Origin: Desulfovibrio sp. Fe33
GTDB lineage: Bacteria > Desulfobacterota > Desulfovibrionia > Desulfovibrionales > Desulfovibrionaceae
NCBI RefSeq assembly: GCF_028532725.1
Contig: NZ_JAQKGU010000013.1
Coordinates: forward strand, 1 to 64,000
Length of the DNA stretch: 64,000 nt
Direction of reading: 5' to 3'
The translations under genes were made by a program, and so were the position numbers. Positions 1 through 9,707 of this stretch are shown in pieces (the first letter of the stretch is position 1; every line of letters begins with the position of its first letter). Under the pieces are notes generated by a model. That model worked only from the letters and a program-made list of their open reading frames with translations, ran no database searches and was not told the DNA's origin.

Positions 1-450
1 GACCGTGCCGAACAGGCCGATGAACGGGGCCGCGTTGGCGCAGGTGGCCAGGAACGGCAGGTTGCGGGTCAGCACGCGCATTTCCTTGGAAATGCCCTGC
101 TTGAGCACGCGCCGGAGGGTGTCCTTGACCAGAAGGCGTCTGCGCTCCCGGTTGACGTCCGCCTTTTCGAGCTGGCGGAATTCCTTCACGGCCAGCGAGG
201 AAACCCGGGCCAGGGGGGAATCGCTCTTGTCGCCCAACTGCTTGATGCCCTTGGACAGGTCGCCTGCGGCCATGAACGCGTCGTAGCCGCTGATGACCCG
301 CTTGCGGGCAGTGCCGATGCTGAAGAACTTGAAGAAGATGATGGTCCAGCTCCACAGGGACATGCAGCCCAGGAAGAGCATGACCAGCTTGACCGCCAGG
401 GTCGCCCCGGAAAGCAGGGTCAGGATGTCGTTGTCGGGCAGAAAATTCAT
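1..450 (-). CDS. tolQ: TolQ/ExbB-type proton channel protein (partial)
   Basis: The first 150 residues of a MotA/TolQ/ExbB family inner-membrane protein are encoded; the C-terminus lies beyond the window edge. A hydrophobic segment at about residues 13-42 contains the family pattern LWSWTIIFFKF. A charged cytoplasmic stretch follows, then the start of the second membrane region with NAAPFIGLFGTV, a signature of TolQ/ExbB channels. TolQ pairs with TolR to harvest proton-motive force for the Tol-Pal envelope system. The ATG at 450 is preceded by a GAGGTG-like ribosome site. The gene is divergent from the histidine kinase at 702. ExbB is the main alternative; the partial sequence cannot separate the two. 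Confidence 0.85.
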   Translation of the reverse strand, partial: MNFLPDNDILTLLSGATLAVKLVMLFLGCMSLWSWTIIFFKFFSIGTARKRVISGYDAFMAAGDLSKGIKQLGDKSDSPLARVSSLAVKEFRQLEKADVNRERRRLLVKDTLRRVLKQGISKEMRVLTRNLPFLATCANAAPFIGLFGTV

Positions 451-701
451 GATTTCACCTTCTCTTTTCGTTCGGGAACATCCCGTTGAGGGGGGGCTTT
501 TACAATGTGTAAACCCCGTTTGGTCAGAAAGCAAGGGGGAGTCAAAATGGAAGGACTGTCTTTTCAGACGGTTGCACTCAACATTGAGACTGTTCGGCAT
601 TGAGTGCGGTATGGACTTGTCCCGCGTCCGCTTTTTGGCGTAAGGACAGTGGTAGGCGGCGGAAACTGTCCGGGATTCGTGACGTATAGCGGAGGCGTTG
701 C
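451..701. promoter_or_regulatory. Divergent intergenic region tolQ / hybrid kinase
   Basis: This 251-base gap separates two divergent genes and must hold both promoters. The only clear element is the GGAGG at 691-695, six bases before the TTG start of the kinase. I see no convincing -35/-10 pair or operator. Confidence 0.4.
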
Positions 702-3564
702 TTGAAAATTCTGATATTGGCGGGCAAGGACGCGGACCTGCGGGACCTTGGCCTGCTCCACGATGGCCATGAATGCACCGTGGCGCGTCTGGAATCGGTG
801 TCGCGAGGGGTGGTCCGCCTGGAGAAGGACGACGCGGACCTCGTCATGCTCGTGCCCGGCCCGGACGACGAGTCCTGGCCTCGCGCCGTCGAGCGCGTCC
901 GCAGGGAGTACGGGCGGCAGGCCGTCGTTCTGCTTTCTGGCCCGGGTGGCGAGCAAGAGGCCCTGGCCAAGGGTGCCTTCGATTGCTTCGTGCAAGGGCC
1001 GGATACCCGCGGCTGTCTGGCCCGCAGCCTTCGCCACCTGAAGGATTTGGTGGCCCTTGAGGCGGAGCTGGCGTCCGAGCGGTCGCAGTCCGACTGGATG
1101 GAGCGAACCGGCGTTTTCGGCAGATGGACCATGGAAGCGGGCGGCGATATCCGCTGTTCCGATGGACTGCGCCGCATCTTCGGCCGGGACACGGAGCCGG
1201 GGCGTCGTCTTTCCGGTCTGCGAGAGCATGTTCACCCCGAGGATTTGGAGGTCTTCGACCGGGCGGTGGAAGCCACCTTCGATCAGGGGTGGCCCCTGGA
1301 CTTCGAGTACCGGGTGGTGGACCCCGAGGGCAAGACCCGCCATCTGCGGCGTCAATCGCGAGGTGGAGTTGGGGCCTGACGGGGATGTGGCCCGGATATG
1401 GGGCATGGCCCGCGACGTGTCCCTGCAAAAGGATTTCGAGGAATTTCTCTTCAAGCGGGACGCCGTTCTCCAGGTCCTGGCCAATTTCGCCAGCCGTTTC
1501 CTGCGCGACGCGGAGTGGAACGAAGGGGTGGCCGAGGCCCTGGCCAAGCTCGGCAAGGTCGCGGATGTGACCCGCATCTATCTGCTGGAAAAGTGCGAAA
1601 GGGACGGCGGGGACGATCCGATCCTGCACAGCGAGTGGGGCGCGGACTGGCTTAAGCCCCTTCACGGCGAATCCGGCAAACTGGACCTGCCCATCATGCC
1701 CGACTACTGCGCCTGGCGGGGGGCCATGCTCAAACGAAAGGTAATCGCCGGACATGTCAGGCATTTCCGCAGGCAGGACCGTGAGGCCTTCGGGGCCACC
1801 GGAGCCAAGTCGGTCATGATCGTGCCGGTCTTCGCCGGGGACTCCCTGTGGGGCGTCATGGGGCTGAGCGAACACCGCAGCGAGCGGGATTGGCTGCCCG
1901 TGGAGATCGAGTCCATGATGCTGGCGGCCAACCTGTTCGGCTCGGCCATTCACCATGGGGAAATGAGCCGCGAGATCATGGAGGCGAACAGGGCCGCCGA
2001 AGAGGCGTCCCGGGTCGCTCGCGAGGCGAGCATGGCCAAGTCCATGTTCCTTGCCAACATGAGCCACGAGATCCGCACCCCCATCAGCGGCGTCCTCGGC
2101 ATGACCGAGATGATGCTCACCACCGGCCTGACCGGGGAGCAGCGGGAGCATATGGACATGATCCGCGACGCGGGCAATTCCCTGCTGAACATCATCAACG
2201 ACATCCTGGACATCTCCAAGATCGAGGCGGGCAGGATGGAGCTCAAGCCAGAGGACTTCACCCTCCGCACTACCCTGGAAACCTGCGTGCGTTCTTTCGG
2301 TCCCCAGGCCGAGCGCAATGGGCTGGCCTTCCGCCATTCCGTGGCCGAGGACGTGCCCGCCCGGCTCAACGGCGACCCCGACCGGCTGGGCCAGGTCCTG
2401 TGGAACCTCATAGGCAACGCCCTCAAGTTCACTCCGCGCGGGCTGGTGGAGCTGACCGTGGACGTCCTGCGCCGCGAGGCCGGGCGCGTCTGCCTGCGGT
2501 TTACGGTCCGCGATACCGGGATCGGCATCCCCGAAGACAAGCTCGACGCGATCTTCGACAGCTTTACCCAGGCGGACGGTTCCCGGCGCAAGAGGCATCA
2601 GGGCACCGGCCTCGGCCTGACCATATCCCGCCAACTGGTGGAGATGATGGGCGGCGAGATCGGCGTTTCGTCCGTCGAGGGACAGGGCAGCGTCTTCACC
2701 TTCACGGCCTGGTTCGGCCTGGCCGGAGGACCGGAAGCCGTGGCGGAACCGGCGGCCCCTCTCCCTTCGAAAAGCCTGCATTTGAATGTCCTGCTCGCCG
2801 ACGACAACATCATCAACCGGAAGTATCTGCGTCATTTCCTGACCCTGTTCGGCCATTCCGTGAGCACGGCGGAAAACGGAGCCGAGGTCCTGAATCATCT
2901 TCGGAGCGGGGGCCGGACTTTCGATGTGGTCCTTATGGACGTCCAGATGCCCGAGATGAGCGGGCTGGAGGCCACCCGGGCCATTCGGGAGTCCGATGGC
3001 ATGTTGTTCGACCGCGATATCCCCATTATCGCCCTGACCGCCTACGCCATGAAGGGCGACCGGGAACGGATGCTCGAAGCGGGCATGAACGGCTATGTCA
3101 GCAAACCCGTGGATATGCACGAGCTTTCCGATACCATTGCCCGGTGCCTGGCCGACAGGGCACCCGCGGACGGGGAAGCCCGCCGCGCTGCGCCGTCGAC
3201 GCTCCCGGAGCTTGAGACGGGCGGGGTCGCTCTCGACGTGGACGGCCTGAGAAAACGGTTTCACGGCGACATGAAGCTGTTCAAGGATATCCTGGACCTC
3301 TTTCTTATCGAGGCCGAGACCAAACGCGCGGAGTTTGAGCGGGGGATCGAAGCCATGGACGCTCAGGTTTCGGCCGAGGCCCTGCATTCCATCACCAACA
3401 TAGCCAGCCATGTGCTGGCCATGGAGGTGGTCAACCTATCTCGTTTGTTGGAAAGATATTGCTATTCAGGCGAGATGGGCGCGGTCAGGGAAGGGGCCAA
3501 GGAGCTTCTGCCCCTTTTCGACGCCCTGGTCCGGGCCGTGGCGGCCGAGGCCGCCCGGCTGTAA
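702..3564 (+). pseudogene. Hybrid sensor histidine kinase interrupted by a one-base frameshift
   Basis: Two overlapping reading frames form one protein of about 953 residues. The first frame runs from a TTG start at 702 (GGAGG six bases upstream) to a stop at 1379. The second continues to 3564. Dropping one C near 1350 joins HLR to VNREVELG and restores a PAS fold. Domain order: degenerate receiver-like N-terminus (1-125), PAS (about 130-250), GAF-like, HisKA with MSHEIRTP (His about 455), HATPase with DTGIGIP and GTGLGLTI, receiver with LLADDN and phospho-acceptor Asp about 746, and a C-terminal Hpt-like region. All catalytic motifs are intact downstream of the break. So this is either a recent mutation, a sequencing error, or (less likely) programmed frameshifting. 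The CBS-ACT gene lies 79 bases downstream on the same strand. Confidence 0.8.
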
Positions 3565-3643
3565 TTCGTTGCAATTTACGGACTTGCGAGGTAGGTATAG
3601 TTCACTGTTTCCATTCTGGAAATCGCTGTACAGGAGGTAGCCG

Positions 3644-4321
3644 ATGCTGGTCAGAGACTGGATGACGGTCAACGTCATCGCCCTGGGAGTGAATTCCTCG
3701 GTGCTGGACGCGGCCGAGATACTGCGGGAAAAGAACATTCGACAGTTTCCGGTCATCGACAGCGCGGGCAGCCTGGTGGGCATTGTTTCCGACCGGGATA
3801 TCCGTGACGCCATGCCGTCCAAGTTCATCCCCGGCGACGCCGTGGTTGAAAGCGGCGGCGGCTTGTACACCCTTACCGCCGGGGACATCATGACCCTGGA
3901 CCCGGTCTCCGTGCCGTCGGATGCGGCCATGAACGAGGTGGCCGGCATCCTGGTCAAGCACAAGGTCGGCGGCCTGCCCGTTGTTGACGACGGACGCCTC
4001 ATGGGCATCATCACCCAGCTCGACGTGCTTCGGTTCCTCTGCGCCTCGGCCGGATCGGCCCGGGGCGGCGTGCAGTTCGGCATCCGCATGGAGGGCTCCG
4101 AAGGCTCCCTGGCCGACCTGCTCTGCGACCTGCGTTCCGAGGGCATCGTCTTTACCAGCGTGTTCACCGCCGTGGACCCCGGCCGGACCGGCTCCCGCAA
4201 CGCCTACGTCTCCATAGCCGACCTCGGCGACAAATCCGTGGAAGAGGTCGTTGAGCTCATCCAGCGCAAGTACGCGCTGCTTTTCTACGTCGCCGAAGGC
4301 GTGACCGTCGATTTGGTGTAA
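3644..4321 (+). CDS. CBS-pair and ACT domain protein (paralogue 1)
   Basis: This is a 225-residue soluble protein. Two CBS motifs fill about residues 1-140; both carry the GIVSDRD / GIITQLD pattern typical of adenosyl-ligand binding. An ACT-like region follows (about 145-225). The family senses adenine nucleotides or small metabolites, but no enzyme domain is attached, so the target is unknown. The ATG at 3644 has an AGGAGG seven bases upstream. A close paralogue of almost equal length lies at 21792-22466. The gene may be co-transcribed with the upstream kinase. A function in acetoin utilisation (AcuB-like) is only a name-level resemblance. Confidence 0.85.
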   Translation: MLVRDWMTVNVIALGVNSSVLDAAEILREKNIRQFPVIDSAGSLVGIVSDRDIRDAMPSKFIPGDAVVESGGGLYTLTAGDIMTLDPVSVPSDAAMNEVAGILVKHKVGGLPVVDDGRLMGIITQLDVLRFLCASAGSARGGVQFGIRMEGSEGSLADLLCDLRSEGIVFTSVFTAVDPGRTGSRNAYVSIADLGDKSVEEVVELIQRKYALLFYVAEGVTVDLV

Positions 4322-4643
4322 CCGTCTTCGCCCTCCTCCTGCGGGGAGGACTTATCCCCCCGGGAATGCTTTTTTGGGGGGGAATCATCCCTTTTGTTCC
4401 CTGAAGAAGAACAGGCTATCCGATCCGCCGCCCTGCGGCGTTGTCGGCGGGCGTCCTCGCGTGCCCTGTGTGCGCCTCGCGCAGGCGTTTTTCGTTCCGC
4501 GAAGCCCTGGCGCGAAGCGGACGGGCAGGGAGGAAAGGATGTGACGGACAGTAAGAAGGGGAGAGGGACGCCTTGAACAAGGTCTTCCCTCTCCCCTTCT
4601 TTCAGTCTTCGGTCGGTTGGAAAGTCGGTCGGTTCCCTCGGTG
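4322..4643. other. Intergenic region between convergent genes
   Basis: The gap lies between the convergent CBS-ACT and receiver genes. It contains small GC-rich inverted repeats around 4425-4510, loosely like the interspersed hairpin repeats elsewhere in the window, and a strong terminator hairpin at 4553-4601. I see no supported gene. Confidence 0.5.
4553..4601 (-). terminator. Rho-independent-type terminator of the receiver gene
   Basis: A perfect 16-bp inverted repeat (4553-4568 with 4586-4601) contains a further small stem (CCTT/AAGG). It lies 42 bases past the stop of the receiver gene on the minus strand. The T tract is weak, so this may act as a bidirectional or RNA-stabilising hairpin between the convergent genes. 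Confidence 0.7.
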
Positions 4644-5012
4644 TTAACCGTCCAGGGCGTTGCGGACGACTTCGACGAGGCGGCGGGTGTCGATGGGTTT
4701 GGTGAAGGTGTCGAGCACGTCATAGACCTTGGCGAGTTCGACGATGGCTTCGGGGTTGAAGGCTTCGCCGCCGGAGATGGCGATGAACTTGTGCGAGCTG
4801 TCGGCCTTGATGAGTTCGCCCATGACCTGGAGGCCGCCTTTTTTCGGCAGGAAGATGTCGATGATGGAAAGGTCTATGGGGTTTTCGCGACAGATATGGA
4901 TGGCCTCTTCGCCGTCCGCTGCTTCGATCACGTTAAAGCCTTCGGCTTCGAGAACGGATTTGAGCAGTTCCCGAATCATGGGCGCATCGTCGACGACGAG
5001 AATGGTTTTCAT
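4644..5012 (-). CDS. Single-domain response regulator (CheY-like receiver)
   Basis: This 122-residue stand-alone receiver domain has the acidic pair DD at 8-9, phospho-acceptor Asp52 in SIIDIFLP, a Ser in AISGG (about 80) and Lys105 in FTKP. All are standard for phosphotransfer. There is no output domain. It starts 11 bases after the hybrid kinase stop, with AAGGAG upstream of the ATG at 5012, so it is almost certainly co-transcribed with the kinase at 5024-7462. It is a likely recipient of phosphate from that kinase's Hpt domain. A strong hairpin terminator follows. Confidence 0.92.
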   Translation of the reverse strand: MKTILVVDDAPMIRELLKSVLEAEGFNVIEAADGEEAIHICRENPIDLSIIDIFLPKKGGLQVMGELIKADSSHKFIAISGGEAFNPEAIVELAKVYDVLDTFTKPIDTRRLVEVVRNALDG

Positions 5013-5023
5013 GGTTTGCTCCT

Positions 5024-7462
5024 TTATCTTTCAGGGAGAGGATTCGCTGCCTGCTCCTGAACACTTGCGATGTAGTTTAGCGCGGACCGGACGTCGGATT
5101 CAAGAATTTTCAATTCCTTTTCAGCGGAGGACGAATCCTTCTGGCGGCAGAGGTATTCCATTTGTTCGGCAATGGCCCCGAGCCTGCGCGCGCCCACCGT
5201 GCGGGCCGCGCCCTTGATGGAGTGAGCCAGCCGCTTGGCGTTTGTCCAGTCACCGGTATGGAACCGCTCAACGAGTTCGTCGAGATCTCCGGGAACGTCG
5301 CGCAGGAATATCTCGTCCATGCGGGCGAGGAGGTCCCGTTTGCCGCCGAGCATTTCCAGGGCGCTGGCCCGGTCGAAGGGCTTGGCCGGAGCGTTTTGTC
5401 CGCGCTCCTCATTCAGGGTGGGGATAGCCGCGGGCCGGCCGTTTATGGCTCTGGCTATGGTGTTGTAGAAATCCCGCATTTTGATGGGCTTGCCGATGTA
5501 GTCGTTCATGCCCGCTTCGAGGAACCGTTCACGGTCGCCCTTGAGGGCATGGGCTGTCAGGGCCACGATGGGGATGTTCGGGTCGAGAGCCCCGGAGTTC
5601 GGGTCGCGGATGGCCCGGGTGGCCGAAATACCGTCCATGATGGGCATTTGGATATCCATGAGCACCAGGTCGAAAGGGGACTCCCGCAGGGCGTTGAGGG
5701 CTTCGATGCCGTTGTTCACGGCCAGGACGCGGTGCCCCTGCTCGGTGAGGAGTGTTCCGGCCAGTTCCCGGTTGAGCGGGTTGTCGTCGGCCAGCAGGAC
5801 GGCCATGGGCGGAATGCTCGGGGCCGGGACTTCGGCTTCCAGGCGTTCCCGTTCCACGGCGGCGGGATCGCCCACCTTGAGGTCCGAGGTGAAGGAGAAG
5901 GTGCTGCCCCGCCCCTCTTCGCTTTGCAGGGAAAGCTCGCCGCCCATCAGCTCCACCAGCAGTTGGCAGATGGCCAGGCCCAGGCCCGTGCCGCCGTATT
6001 TGCGGGTGATGGAGTCGTCGGCCTGGAGGAAGGACTGGAAGATATCCTTCCGCTTGTCTTCAGGAATGCCGACCCCGGTGTCGGCCACGGAAAATTCAAG
6101 GGTGATGGGATCGCCCGGGGTGAGGATTCCGGCGGGAGAGATGGGCCGGACGTTCACGGTCACGCTTCCGGTTTCGGTGAATTTGATGGCGTTGGCCACC
6201 AGGTTGTTGAGCACCTGGCGCAGGCGGGACGGGTCCCCGACCAGGGCCTCGGGCACGTCGTCGGCGACGTTGGCCACGAGTTCGAGGCCCTTTTCCTCGG
6301 CCGCGATGAGGTGCAGGTCCAGGGCGGCTTCCAAGGTAGGACGCAGGGCGAATTCGATGCTCTCCAGGCTGAGCTTGGACGCCTCGATCTTGGAGAAGTC
6401 GAGGATATCGTTGATGACGGACAGGAGCGAGCTGCCCGCCTCCATGACCCGGTGGAGGTAGCGGTCCTTGCGCTCCTTGTCGTCAATGGACAGGGCCAGT
6501 TCGGACATGCCCAGGACGGCGTTGAGCGGGGTGCGGATTTCGTGACTCATATTGGCCAAGAACGAGGACTTGGCGCGTGTGGCCGCGTCCGCCTTTTCCA
6601 TGGCCGCGACGAGCCGTTGGGATTTGCTGGTCAACTCCATGTTGGCCTTTTCCAGTTCCAGGGTGCGTTGCCGGACGCGGTCCTCCAGTTTGTCCCTGGC
6701 CCTTTTGAGCGCGTCTTCCGCGTGCTGCCTCGCGGTGATGTCGATGCCGAGCACCATTATCATCCGTTCGCCTGCGGAATCGGTCATGGGGCTGCATTGC
6801 AGGTGGAAGGTCCGCCCCTTGTCGTCGGTCCAGTCCCACTCCATGGCCCGGTCGGTGTTCATGGCCTGCATGGGCGGACACATGCCGCAGTCTTCGCCGG
6901 AGCAGTTCAGGGCTTCGCGGCACTGCCGGTTTTTCGGGCTGCCGAAATACCTTCGGAAGTAGCGGTTGGCGTAGCGGATGGTCTGGTCTGGATAGAGGTG
7001 ATAGACGATGCCGGGCAGGGATTCCATGAAGAAAATCTGCCGCTGTTGTTCGCGTCGGAGGTCTTCATCCGAGCGGCGCAGCTTGGTCAGGTCGAGAGTG
7101 TGCACGGCCAGCCGGTTGACCTCGCCCCAGGGATTGGCCACGGGCACGATGGAGTGGACCAGGGAACGTCCGCCGATCTCCTCTTCGAAGCGCACGGACC
7201 GCGCGTTGCGGATGGCCTCCTCGATCTTTGCCCGGCGCGAGTCCGCGGCATCGGCAGGCAGGAGATCATATATGTTGGAGCGTTGCAGCGTCTGGCCGGG
7301 CTTGAGGTCGAAGAGCCGGGCCGCGGCGTCGTTGGCCGCCAGCACGTATCCGCTTACATCCATGACGAAGGCGGACTCCACCGAGGAATCCATCAGGGCC
7401 TTGGATGTTTCGTCCAGAGCGACGTAGGAGGTGGGGCGTGCGGGGTTCTTCTTGAATGGCAT
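5024..7462 (-). CDS. Hybrid sensor histidine kinase (PAS-PAS-HisKA-HATPase-REC-Hpt)
   Basis: This is an 812-residue soluble kinase with no membrane segments. The first PAS is at about residues 15-125. The second, at about 140-250, carries a four-Cys cluster (RQCREALNCSGEDCGMC), which might bind a metal or respond to redox. A coiled coil leads to HisKA with MSHEIRTP (His307). The HATPase motifs are DTGVGIP and GTGLGLAI. The receiver has DDNPLNR and Asp603 in LMDIQMP. The C-terminal Hpt carries AHSIKGAA. The module can run a complete His-Asp-His relay and pass phosphate to the downstream receiver. It is organised like the broken kinase at 702-3564. Confidence 0.93.
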   Translation of the reverse strand: MPFKKNPARPTSYVALDETSKALMDSSVESAFVMDVSGYVLAANDAAARLFDLKPGQTLQRSNIYDLLPADAADSRRAKIEEAIRNARSVRFEEEIGGRSLVHSIVPVANPWGEVNRLAVHTLDLTKLRRSDEDLRREQQRQIFFMESLPGIVYHLYPDQTIRYANRYFRRYFGSPKNRQCREALNCSGEDCGMCPPMQAMNTDRAMEWDWTDDKGRTFHLQCSPMTDSAGERMIMVLGIDITARQHAEDALKRARDKLEDRVRQRTLELEKANMELTSKSQRLVAAMEKADAATRAKSSFLANMSHEIRTPLNAVLGMSELALSIDDKERKDRYLHRVMEAGSSLLSVINDILDFSKIEASKLSLESIEFALRPTLEAALDLHLIAAEEKGLELVANVADDVPEALVGDPSRLRQVLNNLVANAIKFTETGSVTVNVRPISPAGILTPGDPITLEFSVADTGVGIPEDKRKDIFQSFLQADDSITRKYGGTGLGLAICQLLVELMGGELSLQSEEGRGSTFSFTSDLKVGDPAAVERERLEAEVPAPSIPPMAVLLADDNPLNRELAGTLLTEQGHRVLAVNNGIEALNALRESPFDLVLMDIQMPIMDGISATRAIRDPNSGALDPNIPIVALTAHALKGDRERFLEAGMNDYIGKPIKMRDFYNTIARAINGRPAAIPTLNEERGQNAPAKPFDRASALEMLGGKRDLLARMDEIFLRDVPGDLDELVERFHTGDWTNAKRLAHSIKGAARTVGARRLGAIAEQMEYLCRQKDSSSAEKELKILESDVRSALNYIASVQEQAANPLPER

Positions 7463-7625
7463 ATTGTTTCGGGCGTGAATAAATTTTCTCTTTTATAAGT
7501 AGTAAGAAACCGTGCCTGACTGGTCAACGGGAAACCTCCTCAGGCCGTTATTAATTCCCTGTTCTCCCCGCGCTTGCCATTTCCCGGGGTTTCCGTATCG
7601 TTGATCGGCCTGAAGGAGGGCGCGC

Positions 7626-8495
7626 ATGGATCACCAGGGTATGATAATTCGACCGCCGAGCGAGGCCGGGTCCATCCTGCTTCAGGTCACCCTGGGATGT
7701 TCGCATGGCCGTTGCGCCTTTTGCGGAGCGTATCAGGGCAAGCGGTTCGCCATCAAACCGCGTGAGACCGTGCTCGGCGATATCCTCTACGCCGCCCGGC
7801 GCTGTGTCGACCAGCGAAGGGTGTTTCTCTGCGACGGGGACGCCATGATTCTGCCCCAGGCGCGCCTGACCGAGATCCTTTCGCTTATTCGCGAGCATCT
7901 GCCGTGGGTCACGCGGGTGGGCACCTATGCCAACGCCAAGAGTCTGAAGCGCAAGAGCGACGCGGAGCTTGAGGAATTGCGGGGCCTTGGCCTGGGCATC
8001 GTCTATATGGGGCTGGAGTCCGGCGACGACGAGACCCTCCGGGCCATGGGCAAGAACGGCGACGCGGCCTTTATCGTGGAGCAGGGACGGCGGGCCGGGG
8101 CGGCCGGATTCAAGCTCAACGTCACGGTCATCAACGGGCTGGGCGGGACGGAACGTTCCGAAATCCACGCCGAGGAGACGGCCCGCGCCCTGACGCGCAT
8201 GGACCCGGACCAGGTGGGTGCTCTCAGCCTCATGCTCGTGCCCGGCACTCCGCTCTATGAGCGCGCCGAGCATGGCGAATTCGAACTCCCGGACGCGCGC
8301 GGCATCCTGTTGGAATTGCGTGCGATGCTTGCCGGGACCGATTTGACGCGCGGGCTGTTCCTGGCCAACCACGCCTCCAATTACCTGCCCCTCAAGGTTC
8401 GGCTGCCCTCCGGCAAGGCCGAGGCCCTGGCGCGCATCGACCAGGCCTTGGCGGGCCGGACTCCTCTGCGGGCCGAATCGACCCGCCGCCTCTGA
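7626..8495 (+). CDS. Radical SAM protein, CSHxxC-type
   Basis: This 289-residue protein binds a 4Fe-4S cluster through Cys25, Cys30 and Cys33. The spacing is C-x4-C-x2-C (CSHGRCAFC), not the usual C-x3-C-x2-C, but I recognise it as characteristic of one uncharacterised bacterial radical SAM group. The family's SAM-binding GLESGDD motif is present near residue 140. The substrate is unknown. The ATG at 7626 has AAGGAGG eight bases upstream. The gene is transcribed alone, convergent with the amidohydrolase at 8508 with only 12 bases between stops. Confidence 0.85.
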   Translation: MDHQGMIIRPPSEAGSILLQVTLGCSHGRCAFCGAYQGKRFAIKPRETVLGDILYAARRCVDQRRVFLCDGDAMILPQARLTEILSLIREHLPWVTRVGTYANAKSLKRKSDAELEELRGLGLGIVYMGLESGDDETLRAMGKNGDAAFIVEQGRRAGAAGFKLNVTVINGLGGTERSEIHAEETARALTRMDPDQVGALSLMLVPGTPLYERAEHGEFELPDARGILLELRAMLAGTDLTRGLFLANHASNYLPLKVRLPSGKAEALARIDQALAGRTPLRAESTRRL

Positions 8496-8507
8496 TTTCC
8501 GTATACG

Positions 8508-9698
8508 TCAGCGAATGAACACCCCGTCCTTGATGATGTGCAGGGGGGCTTCGAGCGTGTCCGGACCGGGCTCGCCACGCACCACGAGCAGGTCGGCGGC
8601 CATGCCGGGGGCAATGAGACCGCGATCCGTGAAGCCGCACACCTCGGCCGCCGTGGTCGTGGCCGCCTCCAACACGGCCGCGTCGTCGAGCCCCGCCCGG
8701 GCGAGCAGGCGCATTTCGCGCACGGGCATTCCCGCCTCGGTCCGCCGGTAGGGAAAGTCATTGCCCAGCGCGATTCGTCCGCCCATGGAGTGGAAGGCGC
8801 GGACGGGCGCGAACAGGACCGGGCCGTTCCATGGGGTGCGGGTGAACACGTCCAGGGTCGGGGTCAGCGCCACGCCATCCCGAACCATGCGTTCGAGCAG
8901 GCTCAGGTAGCACGGAACGGGCGCGCCGTCTGGAGCGAGCACGGGCCGGATGCGTCCACGGTCGTTCCAGCGGTGCGGCACATGCTCGACAACCGATACG
9001 CCCGCGTCCAAGGCCGGACCCAGGCCGGAAAAATCCTCCACATGGCAGCGAACGCCCAGGCCGAGCCTGCGTGCCGCCCCGCAGATGGCTGCGGCGGTGG
9101 CCGGGTCGAACAGGGGCCACGGCTTGGGAAGGACGCCGGGTTCAAAGGCGATCTTGATGCAGGAGACGCCCTGATCCGCCAGCCGCTTTACGGCGTCCGC
9201 GCCCTGTTTCCGAGAGGCTGCGGTCAAACCGTGCTCCGGGCTGTGCACGGGCAGGGGGTAGCCGCCGGGTGGGCAAAGCATGGGGCCGCAGGCCGAGGCC
9301 GTGGCCGTGACGCCGGGCGGCGAATGGAGCAGCGCGTCCAGGGCCGGGAGCGGCGAGGCGGCGTCGCCGATGGAGGTCACGCCGTTGAGGAGCCAGCGTT
9401 CCTTTCGTTCCCGGGCGGAATGCAGGGTGTGGCAGTGGGCGTTGATGACGCCCGGCAGGATGGAGCCGTTTTCCGGCGCAAAAAACGGGCGGTCGGTTAC
9501 GGTTCCGGCGGGGACGACGCCTTCAATGCGCCCGTCCCGGACGAGCACGGCATGGCCGGGCAGGGGCTTGCCTCTGCCCGGATAAACGGTTCCGGCGAGG
9601 GCGAAGGGCCCGCGCGGCGGAGACGCCGCCTGGACACCGGACGCGAGCAGCGCGGTTCCGCCCAGGAAGGCAAGGAACTCGCGCCGGGAAAGGGTCAT
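8508..9698 (-). CDS. Tat-exported amidohydrolase
   Basis: This is a 396-residue metal-dependent amidohydrolase. The N-terminus has a twin-arginine signal (SRREFLAFLGG, then a hydrophobic stretch ending about residue 25), so it should be exported folded to the periplasm. The metal-ligand set is visible: NAHCH, a Lys in SCIKIAFE, HVED, VEHVPH and the Asp of ALGNDFPY. This matches the imidazolonepropionase-like/prolidase-like group of the amidohydrolase superfamily. The substrate cannot be deduced. Its start is 10 bases past the stop of the EAL/HDOD gene at 9708, so the two form a likely transcription unit. Confidence 0.85.
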   Translation of the reverse strand: MTLSRREFLAFLGGTALLASGVQAASPPRGPFALAGTVYPGRGKPLPGHAVLVRDGRIEGVVPAGTVTDRPFFAPENGSILPGVINAHCHTLHSARERKERWLLNGVTSIGDAASPLPALDALLHSPPGVTATASACGPMLCPPGGYPLPVHSPEHGLTAASRKQGADAVKRLADQGVSCIKIAFEPGVLPKPWPLFDPATAAAICGAARRLGLGVRCHVEDFSGLGPALDAGVSVVEHVPHRWNDRGRIRPVLAPDGAPVPCYLSLLERMVRDGVALTPTLDVFTRTPWNGPVLFAPVRAFHSMGGRIALGNDFPYRRTEAGMPVREMRLLARAGLDDAAVLEAATTTAAEVCGFTDRGLIAPGMAADLLVVRGEPGPDTLEAPLHIIKDGVFIR

Positions 9699-9707
9699 GG
9701 TCCGGGG

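Noticed and set aside
1340-1360. Programmed frameshifting in the first kinase
   Set aside because: The site has no slippery heptamer or obvious downstream stimulator, so mutation or sequencing error is preferred.
564-3411. Long antisense reading frames opposite the first hybrid kinase
   Set aside because: They are shadows of high-GC coding sequence; the translation is His/Gly/Leu-rich low-quality sequence, while the plus strand encodes recognisable kinase domains.
5162-7498. 778-residue plus-strand frame opposite the second kinase
   Set aside because: No recognisable domain, composition typical of an antisense frame; the minus strand carries all motifs.
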